Below are positions 36,506 to 46,200 of a stretch of 64,000 bases of DNA, in pieces (the stretch's first letter is position 1; each line of letters opens with the position of its first letter). The stretch comes from Herbaspirillum sp. RV1423 (GTDB lineage Bacteria > Pseudomonadota > Gammaproteobacteria > Burkholderiales > Burkholderiaceae_D). Under the pieces are notes generated by a model. It saw nothing but the letters and a program-made list of their open reading frames with translations. It was not told the origin of the DNA and did no database searches. Made by a program: the position numbers and the translations under genes. The DNA lies in contig NZ_CBXX010000036.1 of NCBI RefSeq assembly GCF_000577615.1, positions 35,634 to 99,633 on the forward strand, in the 5' to 3' direction.

Positions 36506-37540
36506 TTATGGGCTGCTGTTGGCGGGACTCTCACGTGCATCCAGGTAAGCCCGAAGTTCGTTTGTAAAGCCTTGTTGCGCGTCGAGTTTTGCCTGCATCG
36601 CCGCCAAAGCCAATTCCATTTCCCGATTCCGATCATTCAAATGATCCGCTTTTGACGTGGCCAGGGCAAGCTGTTCCCGCAACGCCTCGGCGTGTGCATT
36701 TTTCTCGGAAACATGCAGTTCCAGCACCTTATAATGCTGTTCAATGGCTTGCAGAGATTCGATTTTTTGGGCCAACTGATGCTGCTGCAGTTGTTGGTCG
36801 TATACCTGCTTTTGCGCATGATTAAGTTCGCCGACCAGACGTGCCGCTTCCTGGTTTAATCGGGTTACTTCATCCTGTTTGACAATGATGCTTTGCTGCA
36901 GCCGGCGCATTTCGGCTTGCAGTTGTTGCACTTGCTGCTCATGCCGACGCTGATCCTGATCGCGTTGTTCTTTTACCGACTGCCGGTAATGCTCCAAGGC
37001 TTCGCGTGCGTGCTGGTGCTTTTCTTCCAGCGATTGGCGGTGGGATTCGTTTTCGGCCAGGCGCTCCTTCAAATCGTTGACCTGTTGTTCGGCCGTGTGT
37101 CGGGCGACCGTCTCCTGCTGGAGGCTCTCTTGCAGCGCTGTTTTGGTCGTTCTTTCATGAAAGGAATCGGCCTCCAGGCGGCTTACCTGATTTTTTAATG
37201 CGATGATCGTCGCCTGCAGTTCCGCAATTGTGGCTGCGTGCTGGCGCTCCTTCTCGCCTCCAAGCGTGCGGATCTCATCGATCCGCGTATCCGCCTCACT
37301 TTGCAACTGCGCGGCTAGCCGAGCTACCAAATCCTGTAGCGCCTCGCTCAGAGAAACCCGGGTACCGACGCTGCCGGTACCGTCTTCCTCCAGTTCCTTC
37401 AAATATTTGTGAATGGTTGTTTTCGAGCCGGTATTGCCCAATGCGACGCGCACGGCGTCTACGGAGGGATTAATCCGCTGCGCGACCAAGGAATCACGCG
37501 CTTTTTTGACGTCTGACTTCAGTAATCCGCTACGGGCCAT
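36506..37540 (-). CDS. tnpT: Tn4651-type cointegrate resolution protein T (KfrA-like coiled coil)
   Basis: 344 residues. The N-terminal ~110 residues are a KfrA_N-type DNA-binding domain (VKKARDSLVAQRINPSVDAV, then ALGNTGSKTTIHKYLKEL). The rest is a very long coiled coil rich in Gln, Glu and Arg. TnpT of Tn4651-group transposons has this layout and binds the resolution site to assist the TnpS recombinase. The start at 37540 has GGAG five bases upstream. It is divergent from the TnpS remnant across a 189-base spacer, exactly the Tn4651 arrangement. Confidence 0.85.
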   Translation of the reverse strand: MARSGLLKSDVKKARDSLVAQRINPSVDAVRVALGNTGSKTTIHKYLKELEEDGTGSVGTRVSLSEALQDLVARLAAQLQSEADTRIDEIRTLGGEKERQHAATIAELQATIIALKNQVSRLEADSFHERTTKTALQESLQQETVARHTAEQQVNDLKERLAENESHRQSLEEKHQHAREALEHYRQSVKEQRDQDQRRHEQQVQQLQAEMRRLQQSIIVKQDEVTRLNQEAARLVGELNHAQKQVYDQQLQQHQLAQKIESLQAIEQHYKVLELHVSEKNAHAEALREQLALATSKADHLNDRNREMELALAAMQAKLDAQQGFTNELRAYLDARESPANSSP

Positions 37541-37562
37541 GGTACTCCAGCTCAAATAAAGT

Positions 37563-37590
37563 TATGTATTACGTACCACGTAATTACATA
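37563..37590. other. Candidate transposon resolution site (rst) inverted repeat
   Basis: An imperfect palindrome: TATGTATTACGT (37563-37574), the spacer ACC, and ACGTAATTACATA (37578-37590). It lies between the divergent tnpT and tnpS starts in a very A+T-rich spacer. Tn4651-like elements have their TnpS crossover core there, made of two ~12-base arms, so the match in place and form is good. Confidence 0.65.
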
Positions 37591-37729
37591 CTAATTTACA
37601 ATGAAATTCAATCAGTTTTGAAGTAATATTAAAATGCAATAATTAAAAGTTATTGTGTGTGATTTCAAAAAACTCGCTAAAATTGAGCGCATTTCGTGTA
37701 CTGATAGGCTTTAGTCGCTAAAGGCCGCC

Positions 37730-38332
37730 ATGAACAAAATAGACCGCTACGTCCAAGCCGGCACCCGCGATAACACGCGGATCGGCTATCAATCCGCTTT
37801 ACGACACTACGAAGTCGAATGGGGCGGATTTCTGCCGGCCACTGCGGACAATATCGCTCAATATCTTGCCGATCACGCGGAAACATTGGCGATCAATACC
37901 CTGCGACAGCGCTTGGCCGCCATCGCACAATGGCATCTCGATCAAGGTTTTCCTGATCCCACCAAGGCTCCGCTGGTGCGCAAAGTGTTCCGGGGCATCC
38001 AGGCAGAACATCCAGCACAGGAAAAACGTGCCAAACCATTCCAACTAGGCCAACTCAGCCAGGTCGATGCATGGCTCGAAACTGCGATCACGGCGGCGCA
38101 GACCGCCAAAGATCGTGCAGGTGAGCTCCGGCATACGCGCGACCGCGCACTGCTGCTTTTGGGGTTCTGGCGCGGCTTTCGTGGCGATGAGCTGGCCCGT
38201 CTGCAAGCGGAATATGTTGAGGTCGTGCAAGGAGAAGGAATGATCTGCTTCCTGCCCCGTAGCAAAGGCGATCGCCACCTGCGTGGCGTTACTTTCAAGG
38301 CGCCCGCACTTTCTCGGCTTTGTCCCGTAACA
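37730..38332 (+). pseudogene. tnpS: Tn4651-type cointegrate resolvase tnpS, 3' half missing
   Basis: The first 201 codons match the complete TnpS at 46889-47866 (for example RDNTRIGYQSALRHYEVEW and LLLLGFWRGFRGDELARLQ). Homology ends exactly after LSRLCPVT, at 38332. The lost part holds the catalytic His-x-x-Arg and Tyr of tyrosine recombinases, so the product cannot be active. The frame then runs through ~210 bases of unrelated sequence. Bases 38333-38574 hold nothing recognisable. Confidence 0.85.
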
Positions 38333-38574
38333 CGGGCGCCATCGTTCTTTGGCATGCGGTGTTTCTGGAGCGGGCGACACAGGTTGCGCGCGGTCCTGGC
38401 AGCTCCCCGACGCCAGTATGCTGCAGTTTCGTGTCCTCGTTGGCCTGGGAGCACATCTACGGGACCGGATATTACATTTGAAGGAAGAGCAAGAAGGTTG
38501 ATGAGAAAAATATCGGCCGCTGCGGACTTCAAGAATCGGTAACAGGGCTTAGCGCCCGATTTTTTCCGTTTTCC

Positions 38575-39129
38575 CTATTCTCCCCACGAACCACGTGGCT
38601 CGATTTTCAACTTGAATGTGATGACAGCGCGATCAGGTTTGCCATCAACTGGCTTTTCTTGAACCTTCACGATGCTATCGAGGGCACGTGTAGCGAAGCA
38701 GAGTTCATTACGTGCGACTTTCTTGGTGCCGCCAGTAGTGCCCAAAACTTCTTGCTCCCGCATTGTGTATAGGGCTTTGCCTTCGGTCGTCAAATCAAAT
38801 TTCGCGACGGGCGTCGACACTTTGAACTGCCCTCCGGAGGCCTCAGACCCGTTCGAGCGGGTGACGAGGGCGACAGACTCCAACGCCAGCAGACGGGCCG
38901 GAAGTCCGTCGGTCATGATGGAGGTAATCGCAGGCGACAGCTCCCGGGTCGGAACAGAAACGGGGAAGTCTCCGAGGTAGGCGCAGATATCCTTGTTGGT
39001 CTTATAGTAGTCCGCCAGCACCGTTGTCGCACTCTCCGTAGTCAACGGTTCGGTTTTATTGCAGGCTGTCAGAACGCCCAGGGAGGCAATCGCAACGACA
39101 GCAGTACGGATGAATGTGCTCAATTTCAT
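38575..39129 (-). CDS. Putative lipoprotein, unknown
   Basis: 184 residues from ATG 39129. A lipoprotein signal is clear (VVAIASLGVLTACNK, lipidated Cys near residue 22). The mature part has no recognised domain; it contains the paired segments ICAYLGDFPV and NELCFATRAL with two cysteines. It is last in a minus-strand gene run (42712 to 38575) between two transposon modules, 57 bases after the PfkB-GGDEF gene. Function unknown. Confidence 0.7.
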   Translation of the reverse strand: MKLSTFIRTAVVAIASLGVLTACNKTEPLTTESATTVLADYYKTNKDICAYLGDFPVSVPTRELSPAITSIMTDGLPARLLALESVALVTRSNGSEASGGQFKVSTPVAKFDLTTEGKALYTMREQEVLGTTGGTKKVARNELCFATRALDSIVKVQEKPVDGKPDRAVITFKLKIEPRGSWGE

Positions 39130-39186
39130 GGTTATTGGTCTGAGTTTGTTGGTAACAGCCACAATATATCGAAGATCGAAAAGAAA

Positions 39187-40548
39187 TCAATCCACGAGAA
39201 CGACCTTGTTCCGCCCGGACCTTTTAGCCTCATACATTGATCCGTCGGCGCGTGCCATTACGGTCGCCAAGGTGTCCTCTGGGAGAATGGCGGCGACGCC
39301 GATCGATAAAGTGACTCCATACAGGTTCGCGGCCTCTACAGCACCGCGGATCCGATCAGCAACGAAACGAGCTTCTGACGTTGGTGTGTTCGTCAAAATT
39401 AGAGAGAATTCATCTCCACCATATCTAGCGGCCAGATCGTCGGTACGTGTGTTGTCGAGAATTACCTGGGCAATTAAAGCCAACACCTTGTCGCCGCTCT
39501 CGTGACCGTGCTGGTCATTGACAGCCTTGAATCTGTCCACGTCGATAGCCAACAACGTATTTGTCGGCCCTTTCAATCGACGAAACGCATCTTCAAAGCC
39601 GCCGCGTAAAAGCAAATGCGTGAGGTGATCACGTTGTCCCTTGTCTACGAGGACTTCAACGATATTGGCGATGGCACCTGGCATGCCATTGCAGGAAGTA
39701 GAAGTGGCAATCTCACGGATAAGACCTTCCGCAAACTGGTCGGTTGCTTCTTGCACACCTAGTCCACGACCAAGCACTCCCAGCGCAAGGCCAGACGTCA
39801 TAGCATCTCCGAACCCGAGGTAATTTTTCGGATTATCTAGTACCGGCGCTTTGATACGTTCTTTCCTGCCGTCAGGAAAATAGGCAGAGGCACCACGCTC
39901 GCCCCGAGTGACAATAACGAGACATTGCATGTGCTCTGCAATTTCCCCGGGGTCCGTGGCGCCAATCTCGGACATGAGCTTTTCGGCTTCCAAGTGATTG
40001 GCGAGAATCATCTGAATTTTCCCGCGGACGGCGAGCACACGTTGAGCTTTGTCTTCCGAAACGGTCATGACAGCAAGCGGAATTCTCAATGCCTGGGTTG
40101 CGTTTGCAACGTCCAACAAGGTCTCTTCAGACAGGTTAGCATCGGCAACGACAACCTCAATGCCGGCCAATGCCCTAGCCAAAGTTTCGCTCGTAAATGT
40201 ATGCCTCTCAACCGGCGTCTGGCTAATCGCATTCTCCAAATCACCCTTTGCATTGAGTTGGGCAACAAACGCTCCAAGGTCAGAAGTCGGGAGGTCGTCG
40301 CAAATGAGGTCAATGCCGCTGTTCTGCAACCAAGACTGCAGCATTGAACTCAAGGGTGACCTGGCCATTGCAGTCAGCAGACGCGATCTGCAGCCTAAAC
40401 GATGAAAGCCCAAGGCTGCGTTTGTAGCCGAACCACCGACCTCTATTGATACGGTACCCATTCTGTCTTTGTGATGGGGTTTGCTCTCGCTGTTTGCGCG
40501 TACGATCACATCAATGTTTGTGCTGCCGATAGTCAACGTCGCGCTCAT
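39187..40548 (-). CDS. PfkB-family sugar kinase domain fused to GGDEF diguanylate cyclase
   Basis: 453 residues. Residues ~1-290 form a PfkB/ribokinase-like fold: TIGSTNIDVI, the first signature VGGSATNAALGFHRLG, and the second signature reduced to YLGFGDAMTSG, keeping the catalytic Asp248 and the G-x-G anion hole. Residues ~300-453 are a GGDEF domain: DHLTHLLLRGGFEDA, IDVDRFKAVND, an RxxD I-site (368-371) exactly five residues before the intact GGDEF (377-381), and LSIGVA. It should make c-di-GMP with product inhibition, perhaps controlled by sugar or nucleoside binding. The start is two bases from the methyltransferase stop, so they are coupled. I know of no named protein with this fusion. 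Confidence 0.85.
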   Translation of the reverse strand: MSATLTIGSTNIDVIVRANSESKPHHKDRMGTVSIEVGGSATNAALGFHRLGCRSRLLTAMARSPLSSMLQSWLQNSGIDLICDDLPTSDLGAFVAQLNAKGDLENAISQTPVERHTFTSETLARALAGIEVVVADANLSEETLLDVANATQALRIPLAVMTVSEDKAQRVLAVRGKIQMILANHLEAEKLMSEIGATDPGEIAEHMQCLVIVTRGERGASAYFPDGRKERIKAPVLDNPKNYLGFGDAMTSGLALGVLGRGLGVQEATDQFAEGLIREIATSTSCNGMPGAIANIVEVLVDKGQRDHLTHLLLRGGFEDAFRRLKGPTNTLLAIDVDRFKAVNDQHGHESGDKVLALIAQVILDNTRTDDLAARYGGDEFSLILTNTPTSEARFVADRIRGAVEAANLYGVTLSIGVAAILPEDTLATVMARADGSMYEAKRSGRNKVVLVD

Positions 40549-40550
40549 GA

Positions 40551-41234
40551 TCAGGACACCGACGGTGTACTCACACTCTTCACATTGCCGAACGCTGAAG
40601 AGTAGATAGAAAGTGGTTGAAATCCGCACCCGGTCAGGAGTTCGGCGAAGTCGTCTTCGGAATACAGGCAGACGTTCCCGCGGATGTCATGTTTTTCAGC
40701 CATAGTGGAGTCCAGCTCGAAATATCGTTTCTGCAATGCGACGCCGGCGCCGGCGTAATTATTTCCGAGCTCGCTCCTGATTCCGGATGCCGACAAGTAG
40801 AGCCGACCTTCTGGCGCCATCGACTGCCGAATCCCGATCAACATCTTTCGCGCTTCTGCGAATGGCAAATAATGGATCATTCTTTGCGACGAGACTATGT
40901 TGAACCGAGCGTAGCTGACAAGGGCAAAATTTGCCGCATCACCCTGGGCATAGCGGCACAGATCTTTGACGCCCCTGCTTTCGGCTGCCGATAAAAACTG
41001 CTGTGAGTAGTCTTCGACGTCGACGGCAAGGACCCATGCACCCGCTTCCGCCATGCGCAATGCTTGTCCTCCTCCCGCGGAGCCGATATCTGCTGCATAT
41101 ACGGTACCACCGAGCTCCTGAATGAACGTGATGCATGAGAGATCCAGATCATCAGCCCGTTGAATGCTTACATCGCACCCGCGGCCGTTTACGGTGGTTA
41201 TTCTCTTGTCGTTGTAAAGATTTAAGGCGTCCAA
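40551..41234 (-). CDS. SAM-dependent class I methyltransferase-like protein
   Basis: 227 residues with Rossmann-type SAM motif I ADIGSAGGGQALRMAE (a variant of E/DxGxGxG), VLAVDVED as the motif II acid, GDAANFAL, and a motif-IV-like RFNIVSSQRMIHYLPF. The substrate is unknown. It is coupled to the PfkB-GGDEF gene, so the two probably act together. The first ~40 residues lie outside the core fold. Confidence 0.78.
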   Translation of the reverse strand: MDALNLYNDKRITTVNGRGCDVSIQRADDLDLSCITFIQELGGTVYAADIGSAGGGQALRMAEAGAWVLAVDVEDYSQQFLSAAESRGVKDLCRYAQGDAANFALVSYARFNIVSSQRMIHYLPFAEARKMLIGIRQSMAPEGRLYLSASGIRSELGNNYAGAGVALQKRYFELDSTMAEKHDIRGNVCLYSEDDFAELLTGCGFQPLSIYSSAFGNVKSVSTPSVS

Positions 41235-41390
41235 AATGCCTCCGCTGTAGGACTTGTTTGATTGAAATGAGGGGTTGCCGCGTATGCGACCAGACGACAG
41301 GGTGAAGCCTGCGTTGAGATGAATCTCTGAGGAGGGATGCTTGATTTGCGGCCGAGCTACCGATGCGTTACTGAGGGCTCAAAGCCCCAA

Positions 41391-41969
41391 TTACCACTGA
41401 AACACGTCCTTCGTGCCAATTTCTACCGATATCCGGCCCAAGGGACCGAAATTAGCTTTTCCTGCCATCGCTACGTTCACGCCTTGGTCCATCCACTTAC
41501 GAATCAATTCGCTGAGCATGATGGCCAAGGACAAGTGCTTGTCGACTTCTTCGATATGATCGAACAATGCCGTCGTCCCGGCACCTGGTGAGAGATCGAT
41601 CAAAAAGGACTTCAGATCATGTGACATTTTTTCAAACGTTTCAGTGCCGAAAAGCAGAAACCAATCGACCAAATTCACGTCAAGAAATTCGGGAAGCGAT
41701 TGAAGCAGCCGTACCGGTTTTGTCACCGAGACGGTGTCGTCGGCCGGTTGCGTCGTCAGCGTGAGTTCGTGCTGATCGGAGATGCCTAGAACACCTCCGC
41801 CCATCCCGAGGACAACGAGCTCATGATTCCGATCAGCGTCGAAAACAATTACGCGCTGGGCCTTTGCCTGAGCGATTCCTAACGTATCTCGTAATAGTGC
41901 AGACGTTTCTTCGGCAGCTAAACCTGCGAGAGACACGGATGATGCGATAACCTTCGACGACGAATCCAT
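41391..41969 (-). CDS. Unknown protein in transposon cargo
   Basis: 192 residues, no signal peptide or membrane segment. The N-terminal half reads like an alpha/beta domain (AQRVIVFDADRNHELVVLGM), then comes a helical C-terminal part (LFDHIEEVDKHLSLAIMLSEL). No family is recognised. It lies 39 bases after the membrane protein gene and 156 bases before the methyltransferase gene, all on the minus strand. Confidence 0.6.
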   Translation of the reverse strand: MDSSSKVIASSVSLAGLAAEETSALLRDTLGIAQAKAQRVIVFDADRNHELVVLGMGGGVLGISDQHELTLTTQPADDTVSVTKPVRLLQSLPEFLDVNLVDWFLLFGTETFEKMSHDLKSFLIDLSPGAGTTALFDHIEEVDKHLSLAIMLSELIRKWMDQGVNVAMAGKANFGPLGRISVEIGTKDVFQW

Positions 41970-42008
41970 ACTTCAAGAACCCAAAAAGTGACTCAAATCT
42001 TGCCTGAT

Positions 42009-42491
42009 TTACGACTTTCCTGCTTCACGCACCAGACATTTAAAACTGACGTAGTTGGAAATAAGCGCAACTGCGAACGTTATTGCCAGTAACGGCATTC
42101 CAACAACCAGTGTAAGTATCACAAAATATCGAATAATTTGCTCGTGATGGCGCCGAAGATAGTGAAGATCAGGGGCGTGCCTGACGGCACGGTACGAGTT
42201 CCAGTCGACATTCAACTCAAAGACGGTGGATCCTCGGCGCCACTCAAAGTCGCCGGCTGATGTCCTCTTGCCATTAAGTGTCATCAAAAGACAGAAAGCG
42301 CTGACGACAATACGCATGCACGCTTCTACCGTGGAAGAAAACAACAACCATAAGATGCCGGCGCTGATTAGATCGTAACTTTTGACTACGTAACCGAGCG
42401 TAACCGGGCCAAAAAATATGGCAAAACAGACGGCAAGTCGAAAATATGTACTTGGGTCGAGGAGAAAATGCGCGGGTTTGACGACGCTCAT
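42009..42491 (-). CDS. Unknown inner-membrane protein in transposon cargo
   Basis: 160 residues with three clear hydrophobic segments: about 17-36 (FRLAVCFAIFFGPVTLGYVV), 42-72 and 122-147 (a long segment at the C-terminal end). A soluble loop of ~45 residues contains WRRGSTVFELNVDW and HYLRRHHEQ. It overlaps the upstream small gene by four bases. Function unknown. Confidence 0.6.
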   Translation of the reverse strand: MSVVKPAHFLLDPSTYFRLAVCFAIFFGPVTLGYVVKSYDLISAGILWLLFSSTVEACMRIVVSAFCLLMTLNGKRTSAGDFEWRRGSTVFELNVDWNSYRAVRHAPDLHYLRRHHEQIIRYFVILTLVVGMPLLAITFAVALISNYVSFKCLVREAGKS

Positions 42492-42712
42492 CTCTTCGGC
42501 ACCAGCACACGGTGTTCGCCGAGCATCTTAATGGTGTCGTCAACGACGGTCTTTATGCAGACTGGCAGATCCTGGGGCTGATCTCGCCCAATAGATTTGC
42601 AATATCCGTGCGCTGCGTTCATAAGCCGAAGGCCTGGCTCGAGAGCTGCACCGACCGACGACGACTTGCCTGCATATGCTTCGAGAGCACTACCGTCCAT
42701 ATTGAAGGGCAA
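42488..42712 (-). CDS. Small putative exported protein in transposon cargo (start uncertain)
   Basis: 74 residues from TTG 42712. The frame is open further upstream and there encodes RRIGFAAVASLIFVPFATS, which looks like a signal peptide, but no ATG or GTG precedes it in frame. Either a rare start is used or the 5' end is damaged. The body has two cysteines (GYCKSIG, PVCIKTV) that could form a disulfide. Its stop overlaps the next gene's start. Confidence 0.45.
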   Translation of the reverse strand: MPFNMDGSALEAYAGKSSSVGAALEPGLRLMNAAHGYCKSIGRDQPQDLPVCIKTVVDDTIKMLGEHRVLVPKR

Positions 42713-42937
42713 CGCCGGCAGCTGTTGGGACGTAGCGAACGGAACAAAAATCAGGGATGCAACGGCCGCAAACCCAATGCGGCGCAGTTGGCCATGAAGA
42801 GGGTGAGCCGGGATAAGGCCAGAAATGACACATAAGCCTAAAAGTAATATAAATCCAGTTGTTTATATTATTTTCAATATAAGAAAGAATGGAATCAGTT
42901 CGTGATAAATTGTGGAGCCAACTCTGTTATCACACTG

Positions 42938-43288
42938 TCAGTGTTTAGCTTCAAGCTTTTCTAGCGGCTCAATCCGTCTGACCCATTTTTGCAACGTAAA
43001 AATTATCTCCTGGACTTCGGATATCACTTCAGCTGCTAGTTCCGGCAAACTCTCCTCGTCTGTTGCTACCGACAATCCAGCGCCGTTGATGACTGAATGC
43101 GCCATCCCATGCAAACGCAACAGCATTTCTCGAAGGCCATCACTCTCTCCTGCGGCCAAGATCATCTCATGCAACTCGTCGACGATACTCAGTAGCGCAC
43201 TTGTGTCGTAAGTGTTCCGGGCTTCTTCTAACGCAGCTTTATCTAAACGTCCATAGGCGGTTGCGACCGTACTTTCGGTGCTGCTCAT
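42938..43288 (-). CDS. tnpC: Transposition regulator TnpC-like
   Basis: 116 residues. Mostly helical (LLSIVDELHEMILAAGE, then MLLRLHGMAHSVING). Its start overlaps the tnpA stop in an ATGA junction, so it is translationally coupled. In Tn4652 a small gene linked to tnpA, tnpC, lowers transposase amount post-transcriptionally. The assignment rests on position, size and element type; the sequence alone is not diagnostic. Bases 42713-42937 hold no gene and no terminal repeat that I can see. Confidence 0.65.
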   Translation of the reverse strand: MSSTESTVATAYGRLDKAALEEARNTYDTSALLSIVDELHEMILAAGESDGLREMLLRLHGMAHSVINGAGLSVATDEESLPELAAEVISEVQEIIFTLQKWVRRIEPLEKLEAKH

Positions 43289-46200
43289 GCGGTATCTCCT
43301 GGCTTTTCGGTGCGTTTGTTTTCTGCTGCTGCGGCCTTCGCGCGTTTTGCAGCTTCCCGAAACTGCGACTCTTTCAACCAAGGTTCAGGAGGCCGTTTCA
43401 AATCGAGGTGGTAATTGCCAAATCGCTTGACGCCATGAGTCCCATACGGACTCATAAATTCTGCGTCGGCGACAGAGATCGGTTCGCCGGCGGCATACAT
43501 ATCTTGCATAATTTTCATCATATCCACCGTATTTTGCAAGATCACTGCCGAAGCTACCAGGTCGATATACCTCAGCCGTTTCTGCTGCTCGTTCGGATCG
43601 TTCTCGCCGATGACGTCACCTCCGAAATCAAGCCACTTGGTGAAGGCATGGTAGGACTCTATCTTATTGGTTGTAGCAGTCACTTCCTGCCGCATTTCTT
43701 TACGGGAGATCCAACGCAGCAGATAAACCGTGCGCAATACGCGCCCCAACTCGCGTGCTGCCGCGAAAAGGCGGTTATGCCGTCCTTCATGGCTAAGTTT
43801 GCGCAACAACATCGGTGACGGGATGCGTCCCATCTGGATCGAAATGGCGACTTGCATCAAATCTTTCCAATGATCGCGGATCAGTTTCCAATCGACTACA
43901 TCGGTAAATAATCGGTCGATGTGGCGGTAACGCGTGCCCTTTTCAGGGCGATAGAATTTCAAATCTTTCCAATTACGGATACGAGGCATCAGTTGAATGC
44001 CCTGCAAATACGTAAAAGCGAAGACGGTCTCTGACTGGCCGTGGGTATCAGAGTAGACGGTATCGGCCTGCACGCTCAGGCCGGCCTTCATCAAGCCCTC
44101 GATCACATAGACGGCTTCGAGCACGCCGGGCGGAATAAAGTGGCGAAAGTTCGCGATGTAGTTATCGGCGACATGCCGGTAGGCCACGGCCCCCATTTTG
44201 CGATACCGAAAATGCATGCCAACGAGAAGATTTTGTTCGTAAAATTCATATTGCGTGCCGTCGGCAGCCACTTTCTTGCCTTCACCCCAGAGTTTAGGTA
44301 ATTCCAGGCGCAGATACAGCTCAGTGAGATCGCGACAGGCGTTATCCAGCTGCTCAAGGCCCATGTGCCGTTGGTTCGAATAAGACAGTTGATGCGGCGT
44401 TACTCCGTTCGATAAATGGCGCGCAGCCTGGTTCGGTCCGAGATTGCATCCCATTGCGAAGACCGTCAACAGGTAACGCTCACGCGCGTTACGCAACTTA
44501 GGCTCGTCGCCGGACAGTGGACCAAAATTACGCGTAAAACCGGTCCAATGCTCAATATTGGCCAGAATGTCCAATAAATTACGCGGCACAGTACGGTTCT
44601 CGATGGCTGCCTGCAGGGCAATGGCCGAGGCTGGCACTTCCCGCGCAGTGGTCCGCCGCAAGGTCGGCTCGCCGTTGCTACCAATGGTGACGTCGCCGGC
44701 ATGCTGTGGGAATTCTTTGTCGATCTCCGCTGCGGTGTCAGTAAGCAACTTCTTGAGGCCGTCAACGAAATCATGTGCGTTGTCAGCGATACCGATGCGA
44801 TCGCAATACGCAGGGAGAAGCGCCTGACATTCCTGCCACGGCAGCAATTGCTTCCGATAGTCGGCAAATGCGCCGGAACCATCAATGCACACATCTCCAC
44901 AACGCAGGTCGCTACAAAGGTGGCTGAACACGCATACTTCCAGATAACGCCGGTTCGTGGGATGGCCTAATCCATGCGAGCGGCGTACGAGCTTGCGCCA
45001 GCGCTCCGAAGCAAAAGAGAGCGTGACTTCGTCGGGGATCCACTCGGATTTTTTGTGCTCGTTTTCCAGTACCACATCGAGCGCATCAAGCAAGCTGCGA
45101 TCCGCGGTCGCTGCCTGGAATTGTAGGACCTTCGCCATACGGAACATCGCGGGGCGCCAACTGCTATACGGCTTCCAAAGAAGGGGTAGATGATTGCCAC
45201 CACCCCATACGCGTATTGCCTCGCAGTCCGCACGTAGTTTTTCCAGATCGCCGTGTGGCGCGAGCAGATCGCGTACACGTTGGCCAGTGGCAGCGTCGTC
45301 AAGACCTTCGGCCAGAATCTCCAGCACTTGTTCGAGCGTGGCGACCAGTTCTTCACTGAGTTCACGCTGACGCGCCTGAACTGCCTGCAGTTCTTCGCGC
45401 GCGCTCTTATGCATCGTACCGATTCGACGAATGAACATTTCGGCAATGTCATCGCGGGCACCAATACGCATTTGACGAATTAACGCCAGAATTAACGTGT
45501 ACCGCTTGGCTGGGCGAAGGTCTTTCATATCGCCAGCATCGAGCACTGAGGCCATATCTGCCATGTGCTTGAGCTTAGTCGCCGGCACGCCTTCCAGCAG
45601 CATGTCGCTGTCCGGCAGCGATTCCAGCCAGCTGAGTTGATCCAGCACTAGGTCAAGGTGCTTGCGTGAAGCTTTCTTTGCCGAGCGTTTGATCTGGTTA
45701 TACAGTGTTCTACGTACCGGCAGTTCGGCAGCTAGAAGTTGGTCGAGCCACTTGCACTGCTTCGAACGCAGGCGCTGCGCAATGCGCCCATGTAGTTCCA
45801 ACTCGGCTGCCGTGTGCGCTTGTTCGGCAATTTCGTCCAATGTACGAAATGCCGGCAACTCGTAGCCGAGGCGCACCAGTTCTTCGATGGTGATATTAAT
45901 GATGTCGGTACGTGTCTCCACTACACCAGCTGCCTGTTGTGCAAGACTAATGGCCAAGTTGCGCGTCTGCGCATCGGTATAGGGCTTGACGCCCAAGAGC
46001 GTACGGATAGCTTTGTGATGGCGATATAACGCAGTATGGGCGGCGGGATACGCGATCTGTTGCGCTGGCGGCATCGCCAGAGTGGCCGACACATGTTCTA
46101 CGACCTCGGCCGGAATTGTCTCTAATGCGGGAAAATGGCGCAGGAACTGGAAGCATTTGAGCAACACCAGTAGCGCCAAGCGACGGTCAGGGCTGCGTGA

